A stretch of DNA of 64,000 nt, taken from assembly GCF_039543825.1 (NCBI RefSeq), contig NZ_BAABKM010000002.1, positions 838,133-902,132 of the forward strand. Direction: 5' to 3'. Within the stretch, counting starts at the first letter, position 1. Each line of letters opens with the position of its first letter. The notes under the pieces were generated by a model, which saw nothing but the letters and a program-made list of their open reading frames with translations, was not told the DNA's origin and did no database searches. A program made the position numbers and the translations under genes. Below are positions 52,525-62,030 of the stretch, one piece after another. The stretch comes from Nocardioides conyzicola (lineage in GTDB: Bacteria; Actinomycetota; Actinomycetes; Propionibacteriales; Nocardioidaceae).

Positions 52525-55278
52525 ATGCCAACCTCACACCGATCTCGCGCGCTCAGACGCGGATCAATCCTCCTGGTAGGCGCAATCAGCGTCTGCCTCA
52601 CCGTTCCGGCCCTCGCCGACCCAGGCGACCGCGTCCAGAGAAACAACGAACGTCGTAGCGACCTAGTGCTACCCGACGGCATCGACAACCAACGGCGCGC
52701 ACGCCCACCCCGGTCAGTCGAGGAGGTACCGCGCAAGGACCGCACGTGGCTCCGAGCCTCTCTCACGCCGCGCGAACGAGCACGCCTCCTTCTCGAACAG
52801 ATGACCATCGAAGAGAAGGCTGACTTGATGACCAGCGACATCGGTCCTCACGCCTACTACAACGCACCGATCCCCCGCCTTGGGATTCCTGCGATGAAAA
52901 TGGCGGATGCAACTGCGGGGATTGGTCCCCGTGGCTGGACAGTGCCGGGGACAGGAGATCGCGCCACAGCGATGCCTGCGGGCCTGGCGCTGGCTGCAAG
53001 CTTCGATCCCGAACTTGCCAAGCGCTACGCGAGCGTGGTGACCGATGAGGCGCGCCGCACCGGGCACAACATTCTCCTTGGGCCCAACGCCGACATCATT
53101 CGACAGCCCTGGTGGGGTCGTGAGTCGGAGACGATGAGCGAAGACCCCCTGCTCACGAGCGCGATCACCACCCCGTACGTGCGAGAGGTTCAATCTCAGA
53201 ACGTCATCGCCGACATGAAGCACTACATCGCCTACAACCAAGAGACCAACCGTGCCAACGGGCAGAACACCATCGTCTCTGAGCGTGCGATACACGAGAC
53301 GTACCTGCCACCCTACGAAGCAGCCATCAGGGACGCACGCCTGGGCAGCGTCATGTGCTCGTTCAACAAGATTGGTGGCACCTACGCGTGCGAGAACGAC
53401 CACGCCCTGGGCGACTGGCTACGCGACGAGTTGAACTTCGACGGGTTCGTGATCAGTGACTTTGGAGCCGTGCACAGCACCGTTCCATCGGTACTCGCGG
53501 GAACCGACGTCGAGGCGGGAACGCAAGCGTTCTACGGCCCTCGACTCGTCCAGGCAGTCGCCAACGGGGAACTCAGCGAGGCTGACCTCGACGCTTCCGT
53601 GCTGCGCATCCTGCGCACCATGTTTCGGATCGGACTGTTCGACACGAACTACACCGTGAGTCCACTGCCGGTTCGCGCCCACGGTGCCGTGGCCAGACAA
53701 GTCGAGGAAAGAGCGATCACGCTGCTAAAGAACGGGTCGGGAGCCAACGCTGCTCTCCCGCTGAGGGCAAACGACCTCGACTCCATCGCCGTCATTGGAG
53801 GTGACGCAAATATCGCCATGGCGCAGAGCGGCGCGCCATACGTCAAGCCCACCTACTCCGTCTCTCCGCTCGACGGCATTCGCAACCTCGCCGAGCAGCG
53901 AGGAATCTCGGTGGACTACGCCCCCGGCACGGACCCGGTAAACGGCGCGTCCATGTTGGGCGGATTCCAGGCGGTCCCATCGGCGGTACTTCGCCCGCAG
54001 GAAGGCAACGAGGCCGGCCTGACGGCGTACTTCTGGAAAACAACCGATCGTGCTCCTGCCCCCGACGTGGTGCGCGTAGAGCGGCAAGTCAACTATGACG
54101 TCGCCCTACTGAGTGCCTCGGACGGGTTGCGCTCATCCCAGGTGCTGCCGCCCCCGGCAGCCAATGGGCAGACCGCCGGTGCCGCCGTATACCGCGGCAC
54201 CATTACGCCGCCAACTTCCGGGGAGTACCGCTTCAGCCTGAGTGGCTGGGGGACGGCACGTCTCGAGATCGGCGGCAAGGAACTCATCGACATGAGCGGC
54301 GAGAACGGATACCGCACCCTGGAGTCGCAGTCGATTGACTTGCAGGCCGGAAGGCCATATGACATCCGCGTCGACTACGTCGCAGATCATCCGCTTGCAG
54401 CAATCGACCAGGGTGCACTCAAGCTCGGGTGGGAGACACCGTCGGGAACCGTCTCTCCGGACATCGCAGCCGCTGCCAAGATGGCACACAACAGCGATGC
54501 AGCCATCGTGGTCGTCACGAACTACGAGAGCGAGCAGCGAGACCGCGACGACCTTGTCTTGCCCAATAATCAGAACCAGCTGATCAGCGAGGTGCTGGCG
54601 GCAAATCCGAACACAATCGTGGTGTTGCAGACCGGTGGTCCCGTCGAGATGCCTTGGCTGCCGGACGCCCCTGCAGTCGTTCAGACCTACTTCGGCGGTC
54701 AGGAAGTCGGGTCGGCATTGGCGAACGTACTGTTCGGCCGGGTTGCACCCCAGGGAAGGCTGCCTCTTACGTACCCCGCATCCGAAGACGACGTGCCGGT
54801 GCCCAGCCCCTTAGACGGCATTGCGGACCCCGATGTGTCTTATGACGACGGTGTCTTCGTGGGCTATCGCAGCTACGCAACTACTGGAACTAAGCCATTG
54901 TTCGCGTTCGGCCATGGTCTGACCTACACCCGGTTCCGATATGGCGGGCTACGCCTCAACTCGGACAACAAGGCGCGGATCCGAGTGAGCTTCACCGTCC
55001 GAAATGTCGGCAGCAGAGCGGGCGTCGAAGTTCCCCAGGTGTATCTCGGTTCCTTGCCGACCTCGGTACCCACACCGGCTCGCTCGCTCGCCGGCTGGGC
55101 TCGGGTCCAACTCCGCCCAGGCCAAACTCGGCGGGTCACAGTGACGATCGACCGTCGTCAGTTGTCGTACTGGAGCGAAGAGGACGAAGGCTGGGTCACT
55201 CCGGCAGGTTCCGTTCGCGTCTTCGTTGGTTCTTCGGTGGCCGATACCGCGCTTCGCGGTACGGCGCGAGTGAACTGA
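52525..55278 (+). CDS. Secreted GH3 family beta-glycosidase with PA14 domain
   Basis: 917 residues with a signal peptide (cleavage near VPALADP). The GH3 barrel spans about 80-380 with TSDIGPHAYYNAPIPRLGIPAM, ADMKHYIAYNQETNR (substrate Lys-His) and the nucleophile Asp312 in GFVISDFGAVHST. The C-terminal GH3 sandwich follows, interrupted by a PA14 domain (about 500-640, YRGTITPPTSGEYRFSLSGWGTARLEIGGKELI), and a final fibronectin-like domain (about 830-917). PA14-bearing GH3 enzymes include beta-glucosidases and others acting on plant or microbial oligosaccharides. It is predicted to be secreted. Divergent from a MarR gene. Confidence 0.92.
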   Translation: MPTSHRSRALRRGSILLVGAISVCLTVPALADPGDRVQRNNERRSDLVLPDGIDNQRRARPPRSVEEVPRKDRTWLRASLTPRERARLLLEQMTIEEKADLMTSDIGPHAYYNAPIPRLGIPAMKMADATAGIGPRGWTVPGTGDRATAMPAGLALAASFDPELAKRYASVVTDEARRTGHNILLGPNADIIRQPWWGRESETMSEDPLLTSAITTPYVREVQSQNVIADMKHYIAYNQETNRANGQNTIVSERAIHETYLPPYEAAIRDARLGSVMCSFNKIGGTYACENDHALGDWLRDELNFDGFVISDFGAVHSTVPSVLAGTDVEAGTQAFYGPRLVQAVANGELSEADLDASVLRILRTMFRIGLFDTNYTVSPLPVRAHGAVARQVEERAITLLKNGSGANAALPLRANDLDSIAVIGGDANIAMAQSGAPYVKPTYSVSPLDGIRNLAEQRGISVDYAPGTDPVNGASMLGGFQAVPSAVLRPQEGNEAGLTAYFWKTTDRAPAPDVVRVERQVNYDVALLSASDGLRSSQVLPPPAANGQTAGAAVYRGTITPPTSGEYRFSLSGWGTARLEIGGKELIDMSGENGYRTLESQSIDLQAGRPYDIRVDYVADHPLAAIDQGALKLGWETPSGTVSPDIAAAAKMAHNSDAAIVVVTNYESEQRDRDDLVLPNNQNQLISEVLAANPNTIVVLQTGGPVEMPWLPDAPAVVQTYFGGQEVGSALANVLFGRVAPQGRLPLTYPASEDDVPVPSPLDGIADPDVSYDDGVFVGYRSYATTGTKPLFAFGHGLTYTRFRYGGLRLNSDNKARIRVSFTVRNVGSRAGVEVPQVYLGSLPTSVPTPARSLAGWARVQLRPGQTRRVTVTIDRRQLSYWSEEDEGWVTPAGSVRVFVGSSVADTALRGTARVN

Positions 55279-55304
55279 TCCGTAGCGATCACACCGCAGC
55301 GAGC

Positions 55305-55340
55305 GAGGCGTCCGTCCCGGTCGACCGGGACGGGCGCCTC
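55305..55340. terminator. Long hairpin after the GH3 gene
   Basis: The outer stem GAGGCG/CGCCTC (55305-55310 with 55335-55340), one mismatch, and an inner palindrome of CCGTCCCGGT followed by its complement give an 18-bp imperfect stem, 26 nt beyond the GH3 stop. It is also about 100 nt beyond the end of the convergent amidohydrolase gene and could stop both. Confidence 0.8.
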
Positions 55341-55441
55341 GTGCCTGCCGAACCGTCACCAGTACCGAACGATGGCGGGCACGACCGACTCATTAGACCG
55401 CCGCTCACGGTCCTGCCGAGCGAACGACGAAGCATCCGCCG

Positions 55442-56464
55442 TCACGCCGAGCAGGCGGGGCACCGCGGGACAGAAGGCAAACGGTACAGCTGGCGAGCGT
55501 TCTTGTGAGCAATGCTGGCGGTGGCATCCGCACCGAGGTCGGATGCGATCAGAGTTGCGACCGGGTGCGGCTCCCATGGAAACGGCAGGTCGGAACCAAG
55601 GACGAACCGGTCCGCGCCGTAGACCTCGACCAGGAACCCCAAGAGACGCGGGTCGAGCACGACGCTGTCAAAGTACAGGCGGCTGACGCCCTCCTGGACG
55701 TCGACGTCGGTCTCGGACCACCCGATCTCGTGGTTCCGAAGCACCCTCGGCGCCACCGCGGCGAAACCTCCGCCACCGTGGCAGGCGATGAATGACAGCT
55801 CGGGGTGCCGATTCAGCACGCCGGCGTAGAGAAGCCGGGTCAGCGCGATCGCCGTCGGCTCCGCCCTCCCGACAGCGTTCTTGAGACCGGCGACGTTCAG
55901 CTCTCCCGGCACGTCGAGGCGCGTGGGATGCAGCAGAACGGGCATGTCCAACGCGGCGGCTGCCTCCCACACGGGATCCAGCTCAGCAGATCCGAGGTGA
56001 AGGCCGCCGGGAAGGTCCGTACCGATCATGACGCCGTGACAGCCCAAGGCGCGAGCTGCGTGCAGCTCCGCGACCGCTCGGGACGGAAAGATGAGCGGGA
56101 TCGTCGCCATGGGGAGCTGGTGCGGGTTGCCCGCGCACATCTCGACCAGCTCGATGTTGTACGCGCGGCACCAATCGACCGCGACGGTCTCAGGCAGCGT
56201 ATAGCCGAAGAAGTCGGTCCAGGGGCCTAGCAATTGAAGGGCTACGTGCTGAGCGGCAGACGACGCGGCAAGTGCGGCGGCACTCGTCATCGACAGAGGG
56301 ACCGGGGGTGAGGACGCCATGTCGACGAAGGTCAACATCGAGGAGGTGCCGTTAGAGGACAGCTCGATCCCCGGAAACTCACCACGCCCCACACGCTCCA
56401 GCAAGGCTGGCGGGACCGCGTGAACGTGAACGTCGATCGCAGCGATGCACGGGTGTGTCGTCAC
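55442..56464 (-). CDS. Amidohydrolase family protein (amidohydrolase_2/ACMSD-like)
   Basis: 340 residues from GTG 56464, overlapping the end of the Mo-hydroxylase gene (GTGA). The metal motif IDVHVHAVPP (HxH), VLLHPTRLD (His), FIACHGGGG (His) and FVLGSDLPFPWEP (Asp) form the amidohydrolase_2 site found in ACMSD-type decarboxylases and ring-cleaving or lactone-type hydrolases. Its position at the end of an operon encoding an ABC importer and a molybdenum hydroxylase points to a catabolic role after ring hydroxylation, for example decarboxylation or hydrolysis of the hydroxylated product. The exact reaction cannot be told from sequence. Confidence 0.88.
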   Translation of the reverse strand: MTTHPCIAAIDVHVHAVPPALLERVGRGEFPGIELSSNGTSSMLTFVDMASSPPVPLSMTSAAALAASSAAQHVALQLLGPWTDFFGYTLPETVAVDWCRAYNIELVEMCAGNPHQLPMATIPLIFPSRAVAELHAARALGCHGVMIGTDLPGGLHLGSAELDPVWEAAAALDMPVLLHPTRLDVPGELNVAGLKNAVGRAEPTAIALTRLLYAGVLNRHPELSFIACHGGGGFAAVAPRVLRNHEIGWSETDVDVQEGVSRLYFDSVVLDPRLLGFLVEVYGADRFVLGSDLPFPWEPHPVATLIASDLGADATASIAHKNARQLYRLPSVPRCPACSA

Positions 56465-58707
56465 TGCACAGCCTCGCTTCGCTCGGCCGCGGCGATGTCC
56501 TGCATCTCTGCCCAGATCCGCTCGGCGGTGATGGGCAGCTCCCGGATGCGAGCACCCGTGGCATGCTGCACCGCAGCAGCGAGCGCCGGCGCGACGGCCA
56601 GGATGCCGCCCTCGGCGAGCCCCTTGCTCCCTTGTGGTCCGGGACCGTCGCCGTTCTCTTGGAACAAGCTCACCGACTCGCGCGGAATGTCGACGATCGA
56701 GGGGATCCGATAGTCGAGCGAGCTTCCGTTGAGCAACGCACCCTCTCGGTAGACGAGCTGTTCCGACAGGGCCAGGCCCATTCCCATGACGACGCCGCCT
56801 TCATCGAGTCCGATCGCTCGGGTTCGGTTGATGATGCGTCCGGCGTCGGTGACGTGGACGACGCGGTGGACGTCGAGCAGACCCGTCTCGGCATCGATCG
56901 ACAGTTCCACGGCGGTCACGACGGCCTCGAAGAAGGGCGTCGGCCCGCCGAGCACGTGGTTGGCGTCGGGCAACATCCGGAACTGGCCTCGGCCCTGGAG
57001 CTCACCCGAGCCAGGACCGAAAGTCGCTGACATGACGTCCTGGTAGGTGCCGCGCCACTCCCCGGCCTTCACCACGCCGTCGACGATGGACACGTCCGTC
57101 GCCGCGACCCCTCCGAGGTCGGCGGCATGTTCACGGACGGCGTCGCTGAGGTTTCCGACGGCGTCCTGCAGAGCCCGTCCCATGTGCACAAGTGACCGAC
57201 TGGAAGCCGTCAAGGCATCGAACGGCACGACGGCTGTGTCGGCCATCTGGACGATGACCTGGTCCCGCGCGAGGCCGAGCCAGTCGGCGACGAGTGCGGC
57301 GTACGTCATGACTGCACCCTGGCCCATCTCGGAGGTCCCGACGAGGGCACAGACACTTCCGTCGGCGGCCATTCGCACCGTCGCCTGCGAGGTCGTCGCC
57401 GGCACGCAGCTCTTCATCCCGAAGGCGAGACCTCGGCCGCGTCCCGGCGCCACGGGTACGTGCCAGTCCATCGCTGTGGCCGCCATCCGGACCAGTTCCG
57501 GCCAGTCACCGTCGACCGGCGTCTCGCCGGCGACAGTCGGTTCGCCGCGCTCCTTCATGTTGCGTAGCCGCAGTTCCACCGGGTCGATCCCAAGCCTGCT
57601 GGCGGCCTCGTCCATCTGCCCCTCGACAGCGAACACGAGGTGGCCGGCGCCGAACCCACGAAACGCTGTTGTCGGCGGTGTCGTCGTGTACAGGCCTCGG
57701 GCCACGACCTTCGCTGCCGGCGTCCGGTAAGGCCCGCAGGCGTGCAGGCCGGACTTGGACACTACCCGGGTGGAGATGTCGGCGTAGGCGCCGACCAGGA
57801 AGTCGGCATGCAGCTCCTGGAAGGTCAGTCGCCCGTTCGCGTCGAAGCCCGTGCGGATCCGAACTTCGCACGCCTCGCGCTGGCCGGTGAGGAAGCTCTC
57901 TTCTCCTGACAGAGTTATCTTGAGCGGTCGGCCAAGCAGGCGGCTGAAGACAGCGACGACCGGGCCTAGCTTGGCGTATCCCTTCCCTCCGAAGCTCCCG
58001 CCCATCGGTGTTGCCCGGACGCGCACGCTACTGGCTGGCAGCTCCAGCATGTCGGCGATGACTCGACGCAGCTGGAAGGGGTGCTGGACGGTGTCCCTGA
58101 CGGTGACGCCGTGGGCCTCGGGGATCGCGACCGCGCTGTAGGTCTCGATGGCGAAGTGGTGCGCGAAGGGTGCCTCGTACCGGTTGTCCAGGACGAGCGC
58201 GGATGTTGCCTCCGCCTCGGCCAGGTCGCCCCAGCCGAAGTCCCACCGCCCCATGACGTTGGGTCCGTCATCGTGCGCGAGGTGCGGGTAGTCGTCCGTG
58301 TGCAGCGGATCTGCTGCGGCGGCACCTTCCACCGTGTGCCAACCCGGCAGGGACTCGAAGTCGACCCGGAAGCGTGCGGCGCCGGCGACGGCCGCGTCGC
58401 GGGTCTCCGCGACCACCAGCGCTACCGGCTCGCCGTAGTAGCGGGTCTCGCGGAAGGCGAGGACCGGCTGGTCCCGCACCACCGGGCCGAAGCGCGGCGG
58501 CCCCGCGTCGCCGAAGTCGGACGCCGTGAACACCCGGACGACGCCAGCGGTGGACAGAGCCTCTGTCGCGTCGGTGCTGATGAGCCGCGCGCGCGCGACC
58601 GGCAGGCGCACCAGCGCGCCGTGAAGGGTCCCGGCCGGCGTGAGGTCGTCGGCGAACTTGATGGATCCGGTCAAGCGCTCGATCTTCGCCGAGGGATGAC
58701 CGGTCAC
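56461..58707 (-). CDS. Molybdenum-binding large subunit, xanthine dehydrogenase family
   Basis: 748 residues from GTG 58707. Motifs in order: an N-terminal segment TGSIKFADDLTPAGTLHGAL, the substrate/Moco segments ATPMGGSFGGKG, TAFRGFGAGH, and VGTSEMGQGAVMTYAALVADWLGL, and the catalytic Glu in GSKGLAEGG (about Glu699). The presence of AFRGFG and a Glu in the final motif marks a hydroxylase that adds water-derived oxygen to C-H of N-heterocycles or aldehydes. It lacks the CoxL AYRCSFR motif, so it is not a form-I CO dehydrogenase. It overlaps the 2Fe-2S subunit gene (GTGA) and the amidohydrolase gene. The substrate is unknown. Confidence 0.92.
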   Translation of the reverse strand: MTGHPSAKIERLTGSIKFADDLTPAGTLHGALVRLPVARARLISTDATEALSTAGVVRVFTASDFGDAGPPRFGPVVRDQPVLAFRETRYYGEPVALVVAETRDAAVAGAARFRVDFESLPGWHTVEGAAAADPLHTDDYPHLAHDDGPNVMGRWDFGWGDLAEAEATSALVLDNRYEAPFAHHFAIETYSAVAIPEAHGVTVRDTVQHPFQLRRVIADMLELPASSVRVRATPMGGSFGGKGYAKLGPVVAVFSRLLGRPLKITLSGEESFLTGQREACEVRIRTGFDANGRLTFQELHADFLVGAYADISTRVVSKSGLHACGPYRTPAAKVVARGLYTTTPPTTAFRGFGAGHLVFAVEGQMDEAASRLGIDPVELRLRNMKERGEPTVAGETPVDGDWPELVRMAATAMDWHVPVAPGRGRGLAFGMKSCVPATTSQATVRMAADGSVCALVGTSEMGQGAVMTYAALVADWLGLARDQVIVQMADTAVVPFDALTASSRSLVHMGRALQDAVGNLSDAVREHAADLGGVAATDVSIVDGVVKAGEWRGTYQDVMSATFGPGSGELQGRGQFRMLPDANHVLGGPTPFFEAVVTAVELSIDAETGLLDVHRVVHVTDAGRIINRTRAIGLDEGGVVMGMGLALSEQLVYREGALLNGSSLDYRIPSIVDIPRESVSLFQENGDGPGPQGSKGLAEGGILAVAPALAAAVQHATGARIRELPITAERIWAEMQDIAAAERSEAVQ

Positions 58708-59198
58708 TGCAATCGCCCCCGCTCCTCGGCCGCGGCCTCGACCGCGGTGACGATGGATTCGTAGCCGGTGCATCGGCAGTAGTTCCCGGACAGCGCCTGC
58801 TCGATGTCGGCACGCGACGGATGGGCGGTCCGGCACAGAAGCGCTGTCGCCGAGACGACCATTCCGGGCGTGCAGTATCCGCACTGGGCTGCGTCGCACC
58901 GCATGAATGCGTCCTGCATCCGACTCGGCTCGCCCTCGTCGGCCAGACCCTCCACGGTGGTGACCTGGTGCCCGTGAGCCGATGCGGCCAGCACCAGGCA
59001 CGCGTTGACCGGCCGGTCGTCTAGGAGGACGGTGCACGCACCGCACTCACCCTGCTCGCAGTTGAATTTGGTGCCAGTGAGCCCGACCCGATCTCGCAGG
59101 ACGCTTAGCAACGTCGCCGACGCAGGTGCGGATACCGTGGTCTTTCGGCCATTCACCTCGAATGCGGACTCGACGGGTCCAGCGGCGACTTCAGTCAC
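58704..59198 (-). CDS. (2Fe-2S)-binding small subunit of the Mo-hydroxylase
   Basis: 164 residues from GTG 59198. The plant-type ferredoxin cluster CEQGECGACTVLLDDRPVNAC and the second cluster motifs CGYCTPGM and CRCTGYESIV are both complete. It passes electrons from the molybdenum centre to the FAD subunit. The start overlaps the FAD gene by 8 nt. A 211-residue extension upstream would cover the FAD gene and is rejected. Confidence 0.94.
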   Translation of the reverse strand: MTEVAAGPVESAFEVNGRKTTVSAPASATLLSVLRDRVGLTGTKFNCEQGECGACTVLLDDRPVNACLVLAASAHGHQVTTVEGLADEGEPSRMQDAFMRCDAAQCGYCTPGMVVSATALLCRTAHPSRADIEQALSGNYCRCTGYESIVTAVEAAAEERGRLQ

Positions 59199-60093
59199 GG
59201 GGGTCCTCCTGGTTGCGGGCTGCGGCGCGCTGATATGCGCGGCGAACGCACACCCGCGCCATTGCGAGCCGGTAGCGCGCACTCGCACGGATGTCGCTGA
59301 TGGGGGTGACGTCAGCGGCGAGCGCCTCGTCCAGGACATCGTTCGCCGGGGACCCGTCCGTGGTCAGGACTTCTGAGACGGTGCCGAGACGTTGTGCCGT
59401 CGGTCCCAGCGAAGCGCACGCGACGCGGACGTCACCGTCCCTGACGACGCATGCGATGCCGACGAGCGCCAGGTCCACGCCGCGGGTCCGGCCGAGCTTC
59501 TCGTACGTCGAGCCGTGCTTGCCCGGGTCGACCAGTGCGATGTACTCCACCCACTCACCCACGCCCAACGCAGTCGTTCGCGGCCCCGTCCAAAACTGCT
59601 CCATCGGTACCTCACGACGGCCGCCGGGCGACCGGACACCCACGACCGCGTCGTACACCAGCAGGGTCGGCGAGGTGTCCGCCGCAGGCGAGGCGTTGCA
59701 GGCGTTCCCGACGAGGGTGGCGCGGCTCTGGATCTGCAGGGATCCGACGCACAGCGCCGCCTCTCGCAGGGCTCGGAATCGTGCAGCGACCACCGGATCC
59801 TGACTGAGGCGCCACAGCGACGCTGACGCGCCGACGACCAGCCGACCGTCGACAAGGTCGATGCCCGCCAGCTCGCCAAGGTCTGCTATGTCGACGACGT
59901 GAGCCGGCGCGCGGAGTCCCGCGCGTATCTGGACCAGGAGGTCCGTGCCCCCGGCAATCACTCGCACCTCCCCGCCGTACCGAGCCACGAGGTCGTCGAC
60001 CTCGTCAACCGTTCGAGCTCGGTGGTAGGTGAAGTCAGAGGCTCCGATGGCCGGGCCGGCCAGCACTGCAGCTCCGACATTCGGGTGAGACAT
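59191..60093 (-). CDS. FAD-binding middle subunit of the Mo-hydroxylase
   Basis: 300 residues. The FAD motif AGGTDLLVQIR and the LVGNACNASPAADTSPTLLVYDAVV loop are the diagnostic sites of the CoxM/XdhB family. FTYHRARTVDEVDDLVARYGG is the usual N-terminal helix. With the large and 2Fe-2S subunits it forms a three-subunit hydroxylase of the xanthine dehydrogenase family. The start is 69 bp downstream of the ABC ATPase stop, consistent with one transcript from the importer. Confidence 0.92.
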   Translation of the reverse strand: MSHPNVGAAVLAGPAIGASDFTYHRARTVDEVDDLVARYGGEVRVIAGGTDLLVQIRAGLRAPAHVVDIADLGELAGIDLVDGRLVVGASASLWRLSQDPVVAARFRALREAALCVGSLQIQSRATLVGNACNASPAADTSPTLLVYDAVVGVRSPGGRREVPMEQFWTGPRTTALGVGEWVEYIALVDPGKHGSTYEKLGRTRGVDLALVGIACVVRDGDVRVACASLGPTAQRLGTVSEVLTTDGSPANDVLDEALAADVTPISDIRASARYRLAMARVCVRRAYQRAAARNQEDPRD

Positions 60094-60162
60094 CGTGTCG
60101 CTCCAGAATCGCTCTGCCGGCCAGGGCCGGTCGAAGAAGGACGGGACAGCTCAGGCCTCGCA

Positions 60163-60990
60163 CTACCCGCGTGCGGGCTCCGCGGCGGCACCTGGTTCGA
60201 GGAGACGCCGGATCTTGGAGATGAGGTCGGCGCGGTACGTCGCGTGCTCCGGATCGGCGAACTCCCGGGGTCGAGGGGTTTCGACCTGGTAGTCGGCGAT
60301 GATGGTCCCCGGACGGCCACTCATGACGATGATCCGGTCGCTCAGCAGCACAGCCTCGGAGATTGAGTGCGTGATCAGCAGCACGGTGGGTCGACGCTCC
60401 ATCCAGATCCGTTGAAGCTCGAGGCCCATCCGGTCCCGAGTCAGGGCATCTAGAGCGCCGAACGGTTCGTCCATCACCAGTAGCTCGGGTTCAAGGAGAA
60501 GCGCACGGCAGATTGCGACGCGTTGCCGCATGCCACCTGACAGCTCGTACGGACGCTTCTCCTCGAATCCGGCTAGTCCTGCGCTGGCCAGCAGTTCCAT
60601 CGCCGTCGCCACCGACTCCTTCTTCGGCCGCTTTCGCATGTCCGCCGGGAGCAGGACGTTCTGGAGAACGGTCCGCCAATCCATCAGCAAGGAGTCTTGG
60701 AACACGATGCCCATCGACTGCGGTGGCTTGGTGATCCGCTCACCGCCGACGCGGGCCTCACCCGCCGACGGTTTGAGGAGACCAGAGACCACCTTGCTTG
60801 TCGTCGACTTTCCGCACCCGCTGGGGCCGATGATCGAGACGAACTCCCCGGCGGCGATGTCGAGATCGATCGGGCCAAGCGCGTGAACCGGTCCGGTTCT
60901 CGTGTTGTACCGAATGGTGACCGCATCCATCTGGATGGCGACACCTCGCTCATCGGTCTTCCCAGCAGACAGGGTGGCGGCACTGCTCAT
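60163..60990 (-). CDS. ABC transporter ATP-binding protein (SsuB/TauB-like)
   Basis: 275 residues with Walker A GPSGCGKST, Q-loop GIVFQDSLLMDWRTV, signature LSGGMRQRVAICRALL, Walker B LLVMDEPFGALDA and H-loop LITHS. The Q-loop and MDEPFGALD sequences are typical of the nitrate/sulfonate/taurine (NitT/TauT) importer class. It overlaps the substrate-binding protein gene (ATGA). Confidence 0.94.
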   Translation of the reverse strand: MSSAATLSAGKTDERGVAIQMDAVTIRYNTRTGPVHALGPIDLDIAAGEFVSIIGPSGCGKSTTSKVVSGLLKPSAGEARVGGERITKPPQSMGIVFQDSLLMDWRTVLQNVLLPADMRKRPKKESVATAMELLASAGLAGFEEKRPYELSGGMRQRVAICRALLLEPELLVMDEPFGALDALTRDRMGLELQRIWMERRPTVLLITHSISEAVLLSDRIIVMSGRPGTIIADYQVETPRPREFADPEHATYRADLISKIRRLLEPGAAAEPARG

Positions 60991-62030
60991 TTTGCCGTCT
61001 CGAGGTAGTCGTTGGAGAAGTAGGCTTCGGGCGCATCGTCAGGCGCCTCGACGTCGCCGTACTCGGTCATCAGCTTCGAGGTCGCCTCCCAGTCGGCGGC
61101 GTCCTGCACGAGGTATGGCTGGCCCTCGGTCGCTGCGGAGTGCAGAAGATCAGTAGACGCCTGGATCTGTCCGAGTGCGATCGTCTTGTCGCCGGTGTCT
61201 ACCACCTTCACGTAGTCGGCGGCTGCGGCCTCGGGGTCCTTGACTGCGAATGCGATGGATTCCTGCGTTGCGGCCAGGAACTTCTTGAGGACGGCGCTGT
61301 TGCTCTTTGCCCACTTGTCGTTGACAACGATGCACAGTCCGAGGGCGTCGACGCCGTTGTCGGAGTACTTGAGGGATCGGACCTTGGTATCCATCGCGTT
61401 CTCGATCACGAACGGCTGAAGCGTCCAGAAACCGAGGAAGGCGTCGGCCTTCCCGCTGAGCATCGTCGACGTCTTGCTCGACGCGTCTGCGGTCTGAACG
61501 AACGAGGTGTCGTCAGGCTTCATCCCGTTGGTCTGGAGCACAGCGGGCCACAGGACGGCGTTGACGTCGCCCGGGCCTACCGCGATGGTTTTGCCCTTAA
61601 GGTCCTCGATCGTCTGGACCGGGGAGTCCGCCTTGACGATGACGGCCATGGGGTTGCGCTGGTTGAGACACCCGACGCTCGTGACCGGCAGCCCGGCGGC
61701 CGTGCCCTTGATGACTGAACCGGCATCCACCAGCCCGATTGGATCGCTTCCGCTGGCTACGAGCTTGAGGACGGTGGCGCCACCGGTTCCTTCCTCCGCC
61801 TTGAGCGTGATGCCGGCGTCGGCGTATATGCCTTCTTCCATTCCGGTCGCGAACCACGCGTGGTCCGAGGCGTACCAGGGGAAGTTGAGTCGCAGCGGGA
61901 CGGTGTTGCTTCCGTCCGCCGTGGTGTCGCCTTCGCTGTCTCCGCAGGCCGCCAGGCCCAGCGCAAGTGCGATGGCCACCAGTGCGCCCAGGCTGGACCT
62001 GCGACGCTGATTCATTCGCGGAAGCCGCAT
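60987..62030 (-). CDS. NitT/TauT-type ABC substrate-binding lipoprotein
   Basis: 347 residues from ATG 62030, which overlaps the permease stop (TGATG). The lipobox LALGLAAC puts the modified Cys at 29. VPLRLNFPWYASDHAWFATGMEEGIYADAGITLKAEEG and LKGKTIAVGPGDVNAVLWPAVL match the NMT1/SsuA-like family that binds thiamine precursors, sulfonates, nitrate or aromatic compounds. FPWYASDHAWF is aromatic-rich around the expected ligand pocket. Ligand unknown; the neighbouring Mo-hydroxylase suggests a heterocycle. Confidence 0.88.
   Translation of the reverse strand: MRLPRMNQRRRSSLGALVAIALALGLAACGDSEGDTTADGSNTVPLRLNFPWYASDHAWFATGMEEGIYADAGITLKAEEGTGGATVLKLVASGSDPIGLVDAGSVIKGTAAGLPVTSVGCLNQRNPMAVIVKADSPVQTIEDLKGKTIAVGPGDVNAVLWPAVLQTNGMKPDDTSFVQTADASSKTSTMLSGKADAFLGFWTLQPFVIENAMDTKVRSLKYSDNGVDALGLCIVVNDKWAKSNSAVLKKFLAATQESIAFAVKDPEAAAADYVKVVDTGDKTIALGQIQASTDLLHSAATEGQPYLVQDAADWEATSKLMTEYGDVEAPDDAPEAYFSNDYLETAK

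Noticed and set aside
56461..58707. Aerobic CO dehydrogenase large subunit
   Set aside because: The CoxL active-site AYRCSFR motif is absent; AFRGFG and the final Glu motif fit a xanthine-dehydrogenase-type hydroxylase.
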